This document shows, one piece after another, positions 31,499 to 43,663 of a stretch of DNA of 64,000 nt; the stretch's first letter is position 1; every line of letters starts with the position of its first letter. The DNA is from Grifola frondosa (Eukaryota; Basidiomycota; Agaricomycetes; Polyporales; Grifolaceae): the NCBI GenBank assembly GCA_001683735.1, contig LUGG01000020.1:62001-126000 (forward strand). Direction: 5' to 3'. The notes under the pieces are model-generated. The model did no database searches and was not told the origin of the DNA. It saw only the letters and a list, made by a program, of their open reading frames with translations. The translations under genes were made by a program, and so were the position numbers.

Positions 31499-33196
31499 AT
31501 GTCTGTTCTTGACGAGATACCCACTTTGACGACCATTCTTGCGTCTGACAATACCCTCTCTCCATCTGTGTTCGCGTCCGAAGATGTTTCAGCTTATATT
31601 GCTCACCTCACCTCCCTTCCACTATCCGAACTTGAGTCAGAGCCTACGGTACTTGCGTCTTCCTCTGCGCAACTCACAAATGCTCTAACCACGCTCTGCT
31701 ATACATCCTACCCGACGTTTCTCTCTCTTCATTCGACGACAGCCACTCTGACATCATCACTATCATCCTTATCCTCATCTTTAGATTCTCTTATGGAATC
31801 GCTACCTGCGCTCGAGATGTCGACGCGTAAATTCGCGCAGGAAACTCGCGACATCCAGAAGGACCGCCGGAAAGCATCTCTTGTCCTCGAGCACCACGAC
31901 AAACTCTACGATGTTCTGTCGCTTCCGCTGCTTCTGGATTCCTGCGTGCGGAACCACAATTACACAGATGCACTGCTTCTCTCTAACCATGCCGCCTCCC
32001 TTGCCCGCCGATTTCCTTCCAACCCAGTAATTCAATCCGTGAAAGCCGAGTGCGATGCTCGAGTGCAGTCTATGCTTGCTCAATTGCTACATGTTCTGAG
32101 CGAGCAAGCGAAACTCCCTGCTCTCTTCCGTGCTGTGGGATTTCTCAGGAAGATGGACGTCTTGACCGAGGATGAGCTCGCTCTTGCATTCCTCACCGGC
32201 AGAGCAACATATCTGGATGGCGCGCTCCGTACAGTTGAGGGTGAAAAGAAGGGCCTCGATGTAGATGGGAGTGTGGAGAGGGAACGTGAGGCCCAGGCGC
32301 GATTCCTCAAACGCTACATCGATGCTTGGCGTGAAGGCGTGTACGACGTAGTCACACAATATGCGGCCATCTTCCTCGACCGTCCCGCGCCCGGGTGCAT
32401 GCCGTCACAGCTGCACATCCTGCTGACGGCGTTCACTACGCTCCGCGTGCACACGCTGCTGACGCTCCTCCGCGAGACGCTCCCGCTCGTGGCCGACCCG
32501 GCGTTGCTGAATTCGCTTCTCACCCAACTTACGTACTGCGCGAACTCGTTCGCACGTGTAGGCATGGACTTCAAGGCGCTGCTTTCCCCAGTTTTTGTTG
32601 ACGCGGTTCAGATCGGCATCTCGAAAGAGCTGGACGCGGCCACTGACAGCTGGTGCGCCGTGCTGACGAGCAGCAGAGATAAGTCGCGTTCACGCGGGAG
32701 CATCTCAGCGCGCGCAAAACCGTCGCAGTTCCTCCTCGCACCTTCGGCAGCCACATCACCCCCAGTCCCCTCCTCTGCACAGCTCGTAGCTCTTGTCTCC
32801 GCTCCCGCACATGTGCCGCCCCCTGTGCTCGCATCTTACCCGCCCCTCGCGATATATACAAATGCAGTCCTATCCACATTCAACAGCCTGCGTATGCTTG
32901 CACCTGTCGAACTCCTGCCCACGCTGCTCACCACGCTGGACGCGTCGATTGCCCGCGGAGCAGGGGCCCTCTTAGCTTTTGCTCGAACGAGGGAATGGGC
33001 ACGGAATGCGGGCGAGGAAGAGACAAGGAAGGAGGAGGAAGCGGTACGTGCAGCTGTTGCGGTGTTTGTGCAAGTGTTTGTGCCATTCGTGCGGCGTGCA
33101 TTAGTGGAAGGTGTATACGGCGCGCAGATGGAGGAGGCGGGCGCCACATCGGGAGTGGAAGTGAGTGAGTTAGAGGAGTGGCTGGATTTGAAGTGA
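31499..33196 (+). CDS. COG8: Conserved oligomeric Golgi complex subunit 8 (Dor1-like)
   Basis: Single uninterrupted 565-codon frame. COG8 is a lobe B subunit of the COG tethering complex, which handles retrograde vesicle traffic within the Golgi. The N-terminal half fits the Dor1 family: YIAHLTSLPLSELESEP, a Ser-rich helical stretch, ALEMSTRKFAQETRDIQKDR, LVLEHHDKLYDVLSLPLL, DSCVRNHNYTDALLLSNHA and VGFLRKMDVL. The C-terminal half is more divergent, with an Ala/Pro/Ser-rich linker near residues 400-440, and the length is normal. No intron is needed. The start at 31499 is the first Met and gives a plausible beginning (MSVLDEIPTLTTIL). Well conserved and intact. Confidence 0.9.
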   Translation: MSVLDEIPTLTTILASDNTLSPSVFASEDVSAYIAHLTSLPLSELESEPTVLASSSAQLTNALTTLCYTSYPTFLSLHSTTATLTSSLSSLSSSLDSLMESLPALEMSTRKFAQETRDIQKDRRKASLVLEHHDKLYDVLSLPLLLDSCVRNHNYTDALLLSNHAASLARRFPSNPVIQSVKAECDARVQSMLAQLLHVLSEQAKLPALFRAVGFLRKMDVLTEDELALAFLTGRATYLDGALRTVEGEKKGLDVDGSVEREREAQARFLKRYIDAWREGVYDVVTQYAAIFLDRPAPGCMPSQLHILLTAFTTLRVHTLLTLLRETLPLVADPALLNSLLTQLTYCANSFARVGMDFKALLSPVFVDAVQIGISKELDAATDSWCAVLTSSRDKSRSRGSISARAKPSQFLLAPSAATSPPVPSSAQLVALVSAPAHVPPPVLASYPPLAIYTNAVLSTFNSLRMLAPVELLPTLLTTLDASIARGAGALLAFARTREWARNAGEEETRKEEEAVRAAVAVFVQVFVPFVRRALVEGVYGAQMEEAGATSGVEVSELEEWLDLK

Positions 33197-33519
33197 TGTT
33201 CTTCTGCGTGTATCATTTTGTCCGCATTTATTCATCATGTGCTGACTTCGCGTGATTGGCCGATTGAAGATTAAATCGGATTTTCCTTCGTGCTGGAGCG
33301 CAAGAATGACATGCAATTACTATGAATGAAGGATAATCTTGTCATCATTGTGCATGCTCTATAGATGACATCTCGAGGTATAGTCGTGGTCACAAATGAA
33401 GTGATCACCCGAATGTCATTCAATATTTCTCAGACCTTCACAACGAGATCATTATGCATTACTACTGGTACTATCATATCGAATATATAGGCGACAATAT
33501 GGTTCGCTCAGTTGCCAAC

Positions 33520-35180
33520 CTACAACCTAATCTTCCTGCACCGGCGCCCGATTTCCAACCATGGATCCAGCGACGGACCATAGTGGCAGACTCTCATGCA
33601 AGTCTTCTGGCTGTAAACGCCACACACGCTCGTGAGCGAAGGGAACAAGTGCGCGATGAATTTCGCGACCGGCTCGTAGTTGCTCGTGTACGTGTTGCTG
33701 ACGGTAAGTCGTGTGCACCGTACATGCGGCTTTGGGGAGGATTGTGGAACGTCCTTGACGTTCAAAGGTATAGTAAGGCTCTCTAGGTTGGGGCATCGTT
33801 GTACGAGAGACGGGAGCTGGTTGATGGGCAGATGGTACATCTCCATCTGCTCGTAATCGCCCCACAGAGGTGAGGAAATGGAGAGCGAACGGAGATTCGG
33901 GAGCTTGAAATCCGGACGGTCCCAAATAGCGGGCCCCAAGCACAGCCGAGCGGCATTGATGACGAACTCGTTAAGTTGAACGAGCCTTGGCAGAGATCGG
34001 AACGTATGTGCGGTGATGATATGCTCGTCAGTAGCGCTATTGGGCAGCGTTTCGAAGATGAGACGGAGTTTTCGAAGGACCCGATTATGTTCGTCTTCGT
34101 TTACTAGATCCTCAAGCAGATGTTCGATATCTTGTGCAGGAGGTTGCTCGGTTACCACTAATTCGAGTTCGGTCATCCGCGGCGACCCGATTACTCGGAG
34201 GAACGTCCTAGTATCATCGTTGAGTGTCGGGACTCGAATATGAGGCGCTCCAGGCGATGGGAATGCTGAGCGCGGAGAAAAGCGTCGGATGACAGCGTCC
34301 AGTTGGCTGGTCGTGACATCTAGGCGAAGGAAAGTGATGTGGCTCATTTCCGCGAGCGGGATGATGTTATCCACTCGAAGGTGAAAGCATGGCTCCGCTG
34401 CGAATTCCCGTAGTAGTGGATAGCGGCTGATCATGTTCATCACCTCGTGGTTCGCCTCGGTGCCTGCGCGATAGTCATCGACACATTTGTAATGGAAATC
34501 GGGCCAAGGCATACGTGCCACGGAAATTAAGCGGGGTGCTACGACATTGACTTCGCGAAGGGTTTGACAGGTGATTCTTTCCGTGCTGGAGCCAATGAAC
34601 ATGGTGAGAAAGGGGCTGTCGAAGAAGTTAATATCGTTTGGATCCCATGAGATGGACTCCAACCGAGGGAACATTTTTCTCTGGAGGAGTCCGAGAGATA
34701 CGAGGTTCCGAAGCGTCCTACGTGAAATATGACCACGGGGCAGTCCGCCATTCAGCACCTTGATATGTTTCGCATAGAAGGCGTAACGTGCATAATTCAC
34801 ATCATGGACCAAGGGCCGCCTGAAATTCTACGACAGAAGTTAGCGAAGCCCATAGAAACCTGAGCTTGTTTGACATACCACGTTTACAACTCTTCCGTCC
34901 GAGTCCTTGATCTCTTTGGCATCGGGGAGGGTGCATATGAGAGGGATGAGGGAGGGGAGAGTTCTCCAGGTGAACGACACGGATGCCTTATATAACGCTC
35001 GAGAGGTGCTTCCGAGAGAAGTGAGCAGCTGCGACTGCTTGGAGGCATGTTCGCCGCTGATTAATTCTGCGATAATACACTGTAACACTTTCACAACACG
35101 AAGGCAGCGCCGCGCACCGACTCTTGCTCCTGGATTCGGCCCAGTTGTTTGAAAATCTGGTCTGATTGCTTCAACGTCTC
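33520..35180 (-). CDS. F-box protein with leucine-rich C-terminal region
   Basis: Two minus-strand exons are clear. The upstream exon, ending at 34879, has an F-box-like segment (VLQCIIAELISG, then SRALYKASVSFTWRTLPSLI). After an intron (34878-34828, GTATGT...TAG) the second exon 34827-33520 codes about 435 residues with the irregular leucine-rich pattern of the large mushroom F-box family (FPRLESISWDP, TFLRLDVTTSQLDAVI, LPNLRSLSISSPLW). Such proteins are taken to be substrate receptors of SCF ubiquitin ligases. The start is uncertain: the F-box frame is open far upstream but no convincing Met lies just before it, and an overlapping frame starts with MPITVHISFLQAKLHHL. A base may be missing near 35100. 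Confidence 0.75.
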
Positions 35181-35646
35181 GTCGTGCCCGTGTGATATGG
35201 TTTCCTGCAGGTGGTGGAGTTTGGCTTGGAGGAAACTGATGTGTACTGTTATTGGCATTGTGGGGTAATAGACGATTATATGTGATGGAAGAAGAGGTAA
35301 CGAGTAGAATAAGGGCAGTGGCCAACCTTCCGTGTTGTCGAATATATACTGAGGAATTCTGTCGCCACCGCTTTGTGTCTCGGTCATTGGGGCCACGGAT
35401 CATATGTGGCGGACAAAGCAACACACCTGTAAGACATACAACGATCGGGCAATTGTCACTATTGCGACAAAGACTACGTGCAAAGCGCAGGCCATAATGT
35501 GATATCTCCCACTGATATACGGCTGGATTTGGAAAGTCGTAATAACCTGTATTAAGGAAGATATATGGCTGGCTCGAGCTAGAGAATGGTCCAAATGTTT
35601 GCTTTGAAGACGGCGCCGGACCATGGCATCGGAACATGAAGTTCAC

Positions 35647-36031
35647 ATGATGGTGGCTCAGTGGCGCACTTCGACTCTTTATAAATTATTGCGAAATTCA
35701 GTAAGTAGCACTTGATATCACATACCTAGTCCCCAGACCGTCGGGGCCTCCCGTCACGGTGCGGCAGAGATAGACGGAGTGTCCACAATGACTTCAAAAG
35801 CTAATTGAGAGTTACATGAAAGTCTGACATGTGGTTGCCGGAAAATTTCGCTGGGAAACTTGGACTTTGCATGCAATACGACGGCGTGCATTGGTAAAAG
35901 ACGAGTGCGTTGACGTATTAACGATGGAGGCTCTTGACGCGATGTCTGTGGTATAGGCGTTAGTCGCGAACGTGCGTCACGTCGTGTCCACGGGCGGCCG
36001 CCCGCCCGCCACAAACCTCTTTCTTACTGTC
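35647..36031. other. Intergenic region between the F-box gene and IMPase
   Basis: Short frames only. It should contain both divergent promoters. A GC-rich palindromic stretch GGGCGGCCGCCCGCCC occurs near 35994-36008, close to the IMPase start. Confidence 0.4.
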
Positions 36032-37462
36032 ATGTCGACCTCACTTTCCCCCTCCGACCTGCAGTCCATTCTTGACTTTACCACGGCTCTCGCGCGGTCG
36101 GCAGGCGAACTCATTTTGCAAGGCTCCGAGGCCATCCGCGCATCGGGGTCTGTGGACGAAAAGAAGAACTCGGTCGACCTCGTCACGGAGTACGATGTTC
36201 GCGTCGAAGAGCTCGTCAAGCGCGAATTGAGCGCGGAGTACCCCACCTTCAAATTGTAAGTGGTCCTAGACTCTGCTCTTGCGTTCCAAAGTTTGTGGCG
36301 CAACCCGGATGGAGTGAGGATTCAGAGGGCGGCTTCGACTTCGTGGACATATATTGACCATATTCGAAAGCATAGGTGAAGAGTCCTACGCAGCAGGCTC
36401 TCGCCAGGTACTCACAGATGAGCCCACGTTTTGTGTGGATCCCATTGGTCAGTACTCTCCCTTATGACCCTCTTCATTCGCGCCTTGACACCCTCCCAGA
36501 CGGCACTACCAACTTCGTGCATGGCTTCCCACACGTAGCCATCTCCATCGGGCTCATCGCGCAGCAGCACCCTGTTCTCGGAGTCATATACAACCCCTTC
36601 CTCGAGCAGCTCTACACAGCTGCAAAGGGCCTTGGCGCATTCCTCGCACAGGGTGCCCGTCCGCCAGTCCGTCTTCCCCTTGCCAAGCCGCCCATTGCCT
36701 TCACTTTCGCAAGCACTTATCGGTACGTGCCCCTCGCTTTACTTCTTTCCATGCTAATTCCTCACTGTGCAGGGATCGAATGGGGCTCTGATCGCTCAGC
36801 AAACATTATGCGCGCGAAAGGTGATTCCTTCAAGCGCCTCGCAGGCAATCCTGCAGAGGGTGTCGTTGGCGGGCGCATGGCGCACTCGCTTCGCTCCCTC
36901 GGAAGTGCGGCGTGCAACTACGGTATGGTGGCGCAAGGCGGGATGGATTTCTACTGGTGCGTGGAGTTGTGCTGTGTACCTGTCGGGACCTGACATCTGC
37001 CTATTAGGGAGATCGGTTGCTGGTACGTCTGAATCAGGCTAGAATGCTACCGGAAGCTACGTTCTGGCGATGTTCAAATCGTTGTACAGGCCATGGGACA
37101 TCTGCGCAGGTGCAATCATCGCACAGGAAGCAGGTTGTCTCGTAGCAGGCTCGCACATTGCCCCACTGGACAACGACGTGAACAAGTCCGTACTAACTGG
37201 TCGCAAGTATATCGTCATCCGCGCGATTGGAGACACTGAGGTGCGTCTGCCTGATTCTTTCTCTGCCCACCTGTATATGCGGGCAGCGTGGGTCGTTGCT
37301 TGCTGTTGTGTGTGGCTGACTTGTTTATTCCTTCGTCTGCCTATCCGCGGTGGGACTATTCTACTCGCTGTGTGTACGATGCAGACCGAAAGGGGCGTCG
37401 ATGCGCAGAAACGGCTGATAAAGGAGTTGTACGAGACGGTGGATGATTTCGAGCCGATATAG
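36032..37462 (+). CDS. Inositol-1-monophosphatase
   Basis: Seven exons: 36032-36255, 36371-36447, 36500-36722, 36773-36956, 37008-37022, 37090-37240 and 37385-37462, giving about 317 residues. The enzyme removes phosphate from inositol monophosphate. Metal-site motifs are all present: the early [32 protein letters not shown], and [16 protein letters not shown]. Exon 5 is a 15-nt micro-exon (EIGC plus split codons). The conserved PSLSQALIG before the third intron is in another frame from the residues upstream, so one base is extra or two are missing at the C-run near 36676-36679; all else is intact. Probably a functional gene with a consensus error. Confidence 0.9.
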
Positions 37463-39082
37463 ACCAGCGAAGCGTCGAGCAAAGTGAGCGGAAGAGATTG
37501 TCGTGGCTGCGACTCTAGAATGCTCACTGCTTTAAAAAGTGTATGATTCTCTTGTGATACGGAAAGGACTTCGTTGAACCGGACTGCAATGCATTACCAA
37601 AACGCGAAAATGATGCTCAGATCTTCTCGGATCTCACAGTAGCCCATAATTATAATGACCTGATCGAGGCGAATTAGGTGGTGTGGTTCCCCGACTTATC
37701 ACTCAATGCGGGCTTCCTTGATATCTCGTGTTCTTGAGCTGAGATCGTCAGTGAGTAGCGACTTCCTGCTGTTGTCCATTTCACTGCTTTGGGTTGGTTC
37801 TCTCCCCGTGCATACTCTTCTACTGCCGCTCCCCCTATCCCTACATGAGGACCCGGTAGGAAGATGCGTTCTGAATGCATGGTGAGTGCGCTGCTCGAGC
37901 GTGTCAATCGCGGGTTTCATTAAATAAAAAAGTGTTGCCCAGCAGTGACGAAGGAGTATAAGCGGCTGCTTTAAAGTCTTTTTGATGATTCCAGAGAAAT
38001 ATGGTATACCCCGGCGGAACGTTGCCTAGGATGGTGCGTTGTGCCGAATCACTTAAATATTCGTCATCGTAAATCAATCTCAAATCAGACAGGATCATAT
38101 GCATTATATCAGTGTGCACTGATCGGTGCGCGGAGCTCAGTACATACTTGCGGAATGAGCTGCCATTCTCCGGCAGGCAATGATTCCGATTGCCAGCTTT
38201 TGACTTGTTTGCAAGCTCCGCTCGGACTGGATGCAGCTCGAAGTGATATCGTTCACTCAGATGCCCGGTCGCTTGTAACAGTGCGAAACAAGTACCATTC
38301 GGGTTTGTTGCAACGCGTGTGAGCCGATTCGCTAGTGAGGGGCATCAGGGAGCATGTTATGCCCCGTAGCTGATTGTCTTCCACCGTTCAGTCTGTGATG
38401 GATTCTGCGAGTTGTTCTTTCTTTATCACCAACAGGCGCTGAATGCTCGCACCCTGAGGCCTGATTGGTTGAAGTCACTCTCACTCTCTCTGACAAGTCC
38501 ACGTCCCACATTCTCCGTCGTACCTTCGCACCGTGCAGCAGTCATGATATAACTTCTTCACATGGTCAGAGCTCTCGACCCATTTTCTTGCAGCGCTAAA
38601 CCCTGCATCGAGCCAACAGAGCAACATGTCTCGACGACTTGGTGCGTGATTCTCATACACCCCATCGCGCACCGCGCTAATTCTGCTTAGTGCCACGATG
38701 ATTCGAGATGTGCCGCTTGCGCCAACTTTGTGCCGACATATGGCCGTTAAGACGGGGCGCAATAGGATCCCTTCACATGCGACAGCTTTGGGTTGCTACA
38801 TGTGGTCGGCATGCTGTCACAGGCCATGAACACGACTTAAATGTATACAACGTGTTGCGACTTATAAGAATCCTTGTGCCGGCCTCGACATTGCTCGCCT
38901 TTACATTGGGATACCCCGCACCCACATTATCATGGTCAAATCTTATATGGTAGAGGTGACGAGAAACGTTCAGTCCAATTGAGCTCCACTCATTTAAAAT
39001 GGTCCTTGCGCTGTAGCCATTCCTTGTCTCGCCGCCTTCGAGCCTGAGGTCCGTCCAGACGTGTCAAGACTCAGAGCCAAAG
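37463..39082. other. Long stretch without a recognisable gene
   Basis: Only short frames. A minus-strand 71-codon frame (38119-37904; PPGYTIFLWNHQKDFKAAAY) is the most protein-like but is unrecognised. No repeat structure was noticed. Confidence 0.35.
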
Positions 39083-39858
39083 ATGATGGAAGAAGGCAGA
39101 GTATGTCTCATTGCTTGACTATACAATGGTCTGTCGGATTGACTTCGACAACATCTAGCAGACACATGAACAGTTGAATGATATTGCAGAGCAGTTGAGA
39201 CAAGAAGACGACGCAGTGATCAAACCGTGGATGGACCAAATGGACAATCTCCTCGTATTCGTGAGTCTTTGAGGTCACATTTTTGACATCTGGAAAATTA
39301 ATGTGATTTTCCGGCCTGTTAGGCAGGTCTTTTCTCTGCGGTACTCACTACCTTTCTGGTGCAAACTTATTCGCCTCTCCAAAACTAAACCCTCCAGCTT
39401 CTGCTGTCGTACTCAACGTGCTCTGGTTCGCCAGCCTTACGTGCAGTCTTCTCTCTGCCGCAATTTGCATTCTGGCCAAAGAATGGCTGCGAGAATATGC
39501 AATCGAATACCCGTCGGAGCTCGGAGAGCGCGTCCGCATAATGAAGTTTCGCAGGAATGCGCTCCGCCGCTGGCATGTCAGCGAGGTGGTCGGCTCCAGC
39601 TCCTTGCTTTTGCAGTTTGCCGTCGGCTTTTTCAAAGCGGGCACTCTGTGTTTTGTCTGGAAGCTCAACACTGCTGTCGCAATCGTCGTGACCATCGTCA
39701 TCGGCATCTGGACACTGTTATGGCTCGTCGTTGCCATCATTCCGACCTTCCGTGCGGACTGCCCGTACAAATCCCCATCGCACGCCTCTTTTTCATGCTC
39801 TTCAACCGCGGACCCCGCCTGCTGCTACGGGTTTGCGGGAGAGAGTATGACGACGTGA
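39083..39858 (+). CDS. DUF6535-type membrane protein, short and with one frame break
   Basis: Exons 39083-39100, 39159-39260 and 39323-39858. The DUF6535 signature of mushroom fungi is clear: EDDAVIKPWMDQMDNLLVF, AGLFSAVLTTFLVQTY, then VLWFASLTCSLLSAAICILA, KEWLREYAIEYP and the hydrophobic segments LLLQFAVGFF and IVVTIVIGIWTLLWLVVAII. About four membrane helices are expected. The frame changes near 39381, between SPLQ and PPASAVVLNVLWF; one base is probably missing or a short piece was lost. Typical members continue for several hundred residues; here the frame stops after the membrane region. Function of the family is unknown. Confidence 0.8.
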
Positions 39859-40758
39859 CTTGGACTCAGCGCGAAATTCGTGCCGCAGGAGGCACTGCAT
39901 GAGTTCGAAGAAGCGATTACATATGTTGCTACAACTTCTCACCCAACGCCCCGGACTCACATGCACGCTTATGGGTAATATAGAATATGCTTCAAGGTGT
40001 TGCACATCGGACATTTGCGTTTAACATTATCAATCCGACTATGACGCGCTGGAAGAACTCTTATGAGCCTCATGCAAGACTCAATTCTACATCTAAAAAC
40101 TCAGTTGTCACCCCATCGACGGGAGTTTACTTTCCAACTACCAAGCAAATCGTACGTCGCTGATACACCACAATATCGTCCGGAACTTCAATGGGAATGG
40201 GAATTACGGACAGGAATAGCAACGGATGGTTTCGACCATCGCATCCTTGTGGGATATAGGCAACACTCCTGCACAGTGGTATATCTCCACCAAGAAGTGC
40301 ACAGCTGGACTACTGCCGCACTGCGGGGCGTGATGGAGTTGATTCACCTCCAATAAACCGGGGATTTTGTCGAGGGACAATGATAACATATTCGTGTTCT
40401 AGTTATGCGCTATGAGCAGGCATATATTGCAATGCTTTCGCACGGACACAATTGCACGGTGAACACATCTCAGCTTGACCTTGGCATATCATGCCTTAGA
40501 CGTCTTTCGCGACCTGGCGGATCACAACAAGGAGCCAGCGTCGTGAATAATGGTGAACGAGATACTACTCACATTTATGGCGAAGGACGAATGGGTATAG
40601 ACTGGTGAAACGAGAACTAAGTCCTAAAACATAATGGGAACAACGAGTTGATGGTTATCCTGTTTTTCCATAAAAGCGCTCACAAAAACAACAGCAATAT
40701 ACAGTGAGCCAAATGAAATGGGAAATGACAGCGTGAACAGAGTTGCAGTCCGAATGTA
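39859..40758. other. Intergenic stretch
   Basis: No recognised gene or repeat. Short plus-strand frames at 40063-40356 and 40405-40608 show no conserved motif. Confidence 0.35.
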
Positions 40759-41839
40759 CTACATGGATCAATAACTTCTTTTAGTCTCACTTCGTCTAGA
40801 ATCTCGAAGCCCTTCTGTGGTGTCACCTATGCCACAGGACGTTAGCGCACGTTAAATGCATCCGAGTGCAGAACGACCTGTGCTATCTGTACATTGTGGT
40901 GATCGAGCTTCTCCTCCATCACCTGCTTCAGCACTCGCAGAACAAGAACTGTGCCTCGTGAAGAGTCATTTGCTACGATCGGCGTGTCAAAAACGGGGAA
41001 GCAGGTGAAATTGGTAGGACACACCTTGTGCCATTTGTCCTGCAGTTCACTTTGCGCAGCTTCGGACCCGGACCCAATAGCTTTGGCATCATACCGCACG
41101 AATGTACCCGAAGGGTCCGTGTGGAACCTGACCGCATGCGCTTGAACATGAGAAAGTAATTGATAGCATACAGCGCTCACAGTTGTGGTCCAAGCTCGTC
41201 AATCCCACCAATTAGCAACGCGACACCAAATGGCCGACTCATCATGGCGTCTTGTCGTGCACGCTCTCTCCGAAGCGCAGCGCGAGGTCGCACACGGCCT
41301 GCGTGACACTCTCAACTTTGATACGTTCATATATGTGAAGGCATGATTCTGTGACGTTACGCGCGCGTGGTCGATCATCGTGCGTGCGTCCGCCGTGAGT
41401 CCTGACATCGCGCAGCCGAGGTGCGTGTCGATCTCCATAATCTTCTCGATGGAGGAGGATTCGAGAGTGGGACTGGACGCGCATCTCTACTCCGAGGACG
41501 ACGCCCTCGGGCGTGCGTACGCCGACCGTTGTGGAGCCTAGCTGGAAGGGCAGAGCGTAGTGAGGATGTCTAAGTTGTTGCAGGTTAGAAGCGACTTGTG
41601 TTACATACCTTGATCGCCTCGATGGCATATTCCACTGAATCACATTAGACAAATTTGAGCATCACGGACTTCACAAAATTCATGTCGAACGCAGCAGAGG
41701 TGCATACCTTGGAATAAGCGTCCCTCTGGTGAGAATGTATTGACACCTCGATCTAGCAGCAGTCGCGATGTTTCCGTTTAGCTTGCCTCCCTGCATAGAG
41801 ATAGTAGCACACACCGTATTCTGAACGAGTCAAGAACAT
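40759..41839 (-). CDS. PUP2: 20S proteasome subunit alpha type-5, with about six apparent single-base losses
   Basis: Seven minus-strand exons: 41839-41815, 41752-41708, 41634-41609, 41541-41181, 41127-41025, 40972-40878 and 40826-40759. They give [107 protein letters not shown] and [19 protein letters not shown], diagnostic of alpha-5, a structural ring subunit of the proteasome core. All six introns have consensus ends. Inside the exons the frame breaks near 41463-41471, 41330, 41251, 40949 and 40765; every break is cured by adding one or two bases. An essential gene with perfect splice sites but only deletions suggests consensus error rather than a true pseudogene. Confidence 0.88.
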
Positions 41840-43663
41840 TGTTTATCTGCGAAGCGAAGGAGATGGGAGGTGAAGGTAGGATTGCGAAGTTGAGTATTAC
41901 GCACGCGGCCGTCACCAGAACGCGCGTCGCGTCCAGATAATATTGTTCGGGTAACCCCATCCTCTCCTAACCAGGCGCGACTTATCGTCCAAGAATTATA
42001 CATGTGTTCTCTTGAAGTTGATTCCACCATCAGCACAGATGTTCCAATGGGTCTAGACATCTACACCGACTTCAGATCTCACAATACTCAGCTACTTCGA
42101 TAGAAATTGATTTAGCGATGATTGCAACTGGGTCAATATTTCTGTATGACCTCTGCTACATTATGATCTCACTCTGCTAAGTGCTTGTTGCGCTTGCTGC
42201 TACGGTGGACCTCCGAGTCGGGATGGTCAAGGTTCGCCACTGTGTCCATGTTCACTCAGTGCTGTTCACTGTGCAGTGCATTCCGTCAGATATGCTAAGG
42301 AGCTGTTGGTTTCAGGTGCGAATATGACTAGGACTTGGCTACCCGCATTGAAACCTTTGTCAATTAAAAAAAGGAACTTATTGCCTACAGATATAAGGAA
42401 AAGGCCTCAGCCGCACAAGACTAAAACCTGAGATTTGTCTCAGATCATTGATTTGGCCAAGTAACACCTTTGACTTTTGGTCTTTCGTGCTCCCTCCGTC
42501 ACCACCAAGTACTGCGTATTGAGTGGCACAGTCCATAGCTCGAGCGAACGATGGCCCAAAGACTGTTCTCTCCTCCCCCTGTGTTATCCCACCTAGAGTC
42601 TCCTCAACATGTGGCGCCGCAACGATGTTGATGTCGAGTTTCCGACGCTCGTAGGAGAATTTGGAGCAACTATCCTGACGTCTCGGACTCCGCCTTTGAT
42701 ATATTCATGGGGGCATTGAAAGGTCTGTCCTACTGTATCAAAGAGGGTATGAACACGACGCACTGTGCTATCAAACGATGTGAACGAGGACCCAAGCCAC
42801 GCCATGCCTGCGATACCTCAAGAGTACAATCCCGTGGATAACAGTCCTCGTCGTGCACTGTTTCACACGTCGAGCCGATATAAGGGCGGCCCCAACTCAT
42901 GTCGCGACTACATATGCTGTGGGGTTGTCCTTCATGGCGTGAGGATCGACCGCGCAATCCCCACGGCAGCGAACAATGTCATACCGGCCGCCATATCTAC
43001 GATGTTGAGATGTACTTGCTCTTACTAGTAAGATAAAAGTCCAAGACTGTAGCAAGCTCGGGTGTGCGGACGTGAGTTTAGACGTGGAGGATGAAGTCGG
43101 AGCTGTAACAGACATTCAACGTCTGTCAATGAACGTGTGGAGATGAGTATTTGACGTTCTGGGTTGCTGCATGAAATTATGGTAGGCTTACCGTTAGATC
43201 TGATGTCATTCTCTTTTTCATTGAAATCCATCGTTTATAGTTCCCTAGTTCTGCAAACTGCTCTATCAGAGGCTCATGAGCTTCATTATTTCTGTATATA
43301 CTATCGAATTAATCACGATACTGGGTCAGTATAAAGAGATGTAGAAGCGGAATCCATGGGAGTGTTGTTTGATACCGGAATTTGCCTATATATAGCAAGT
43401 GGAGTATAGACAATCTCAGGCTCATACAACAACGTACAACAAGTAATGGTCTCGCCGATGACAGACCTCCTGCTTCTTGCTTCCTCCACAATTTTCCTTT
43501 TCCTGTTGTATTGAATTTGCACCATTATATTGTCTCCAAACCGTCGTAACCCAGCCTCTGGTGATGGATTGAGCCGAAGGAATCTGCTTATTAAGGTGCG
43601 GGAGATTGTTGATCCGCTGTTACTGAAGAGTTTCATTACTATGATCATTTAATGCATTAGAAT
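41840..43663. other. Intergenic stretch between proteasome alpha-5 and the FMP27-like gene
   Basis: About 1.8 kb with only short frames on both strands and no recognised motif. It should hold the two divergent promoters. Confidence 0.35.

Noticed and set aside
36723..36772. Retained intron giving a hydrophobic insertion in IMPase
   Set aside because: The stretch has consensus splice ends, and the conserved [16 protein letters not shown] join appears when it is removed; the apparent frame problem lies upstream in the C-run at 36676-36679.
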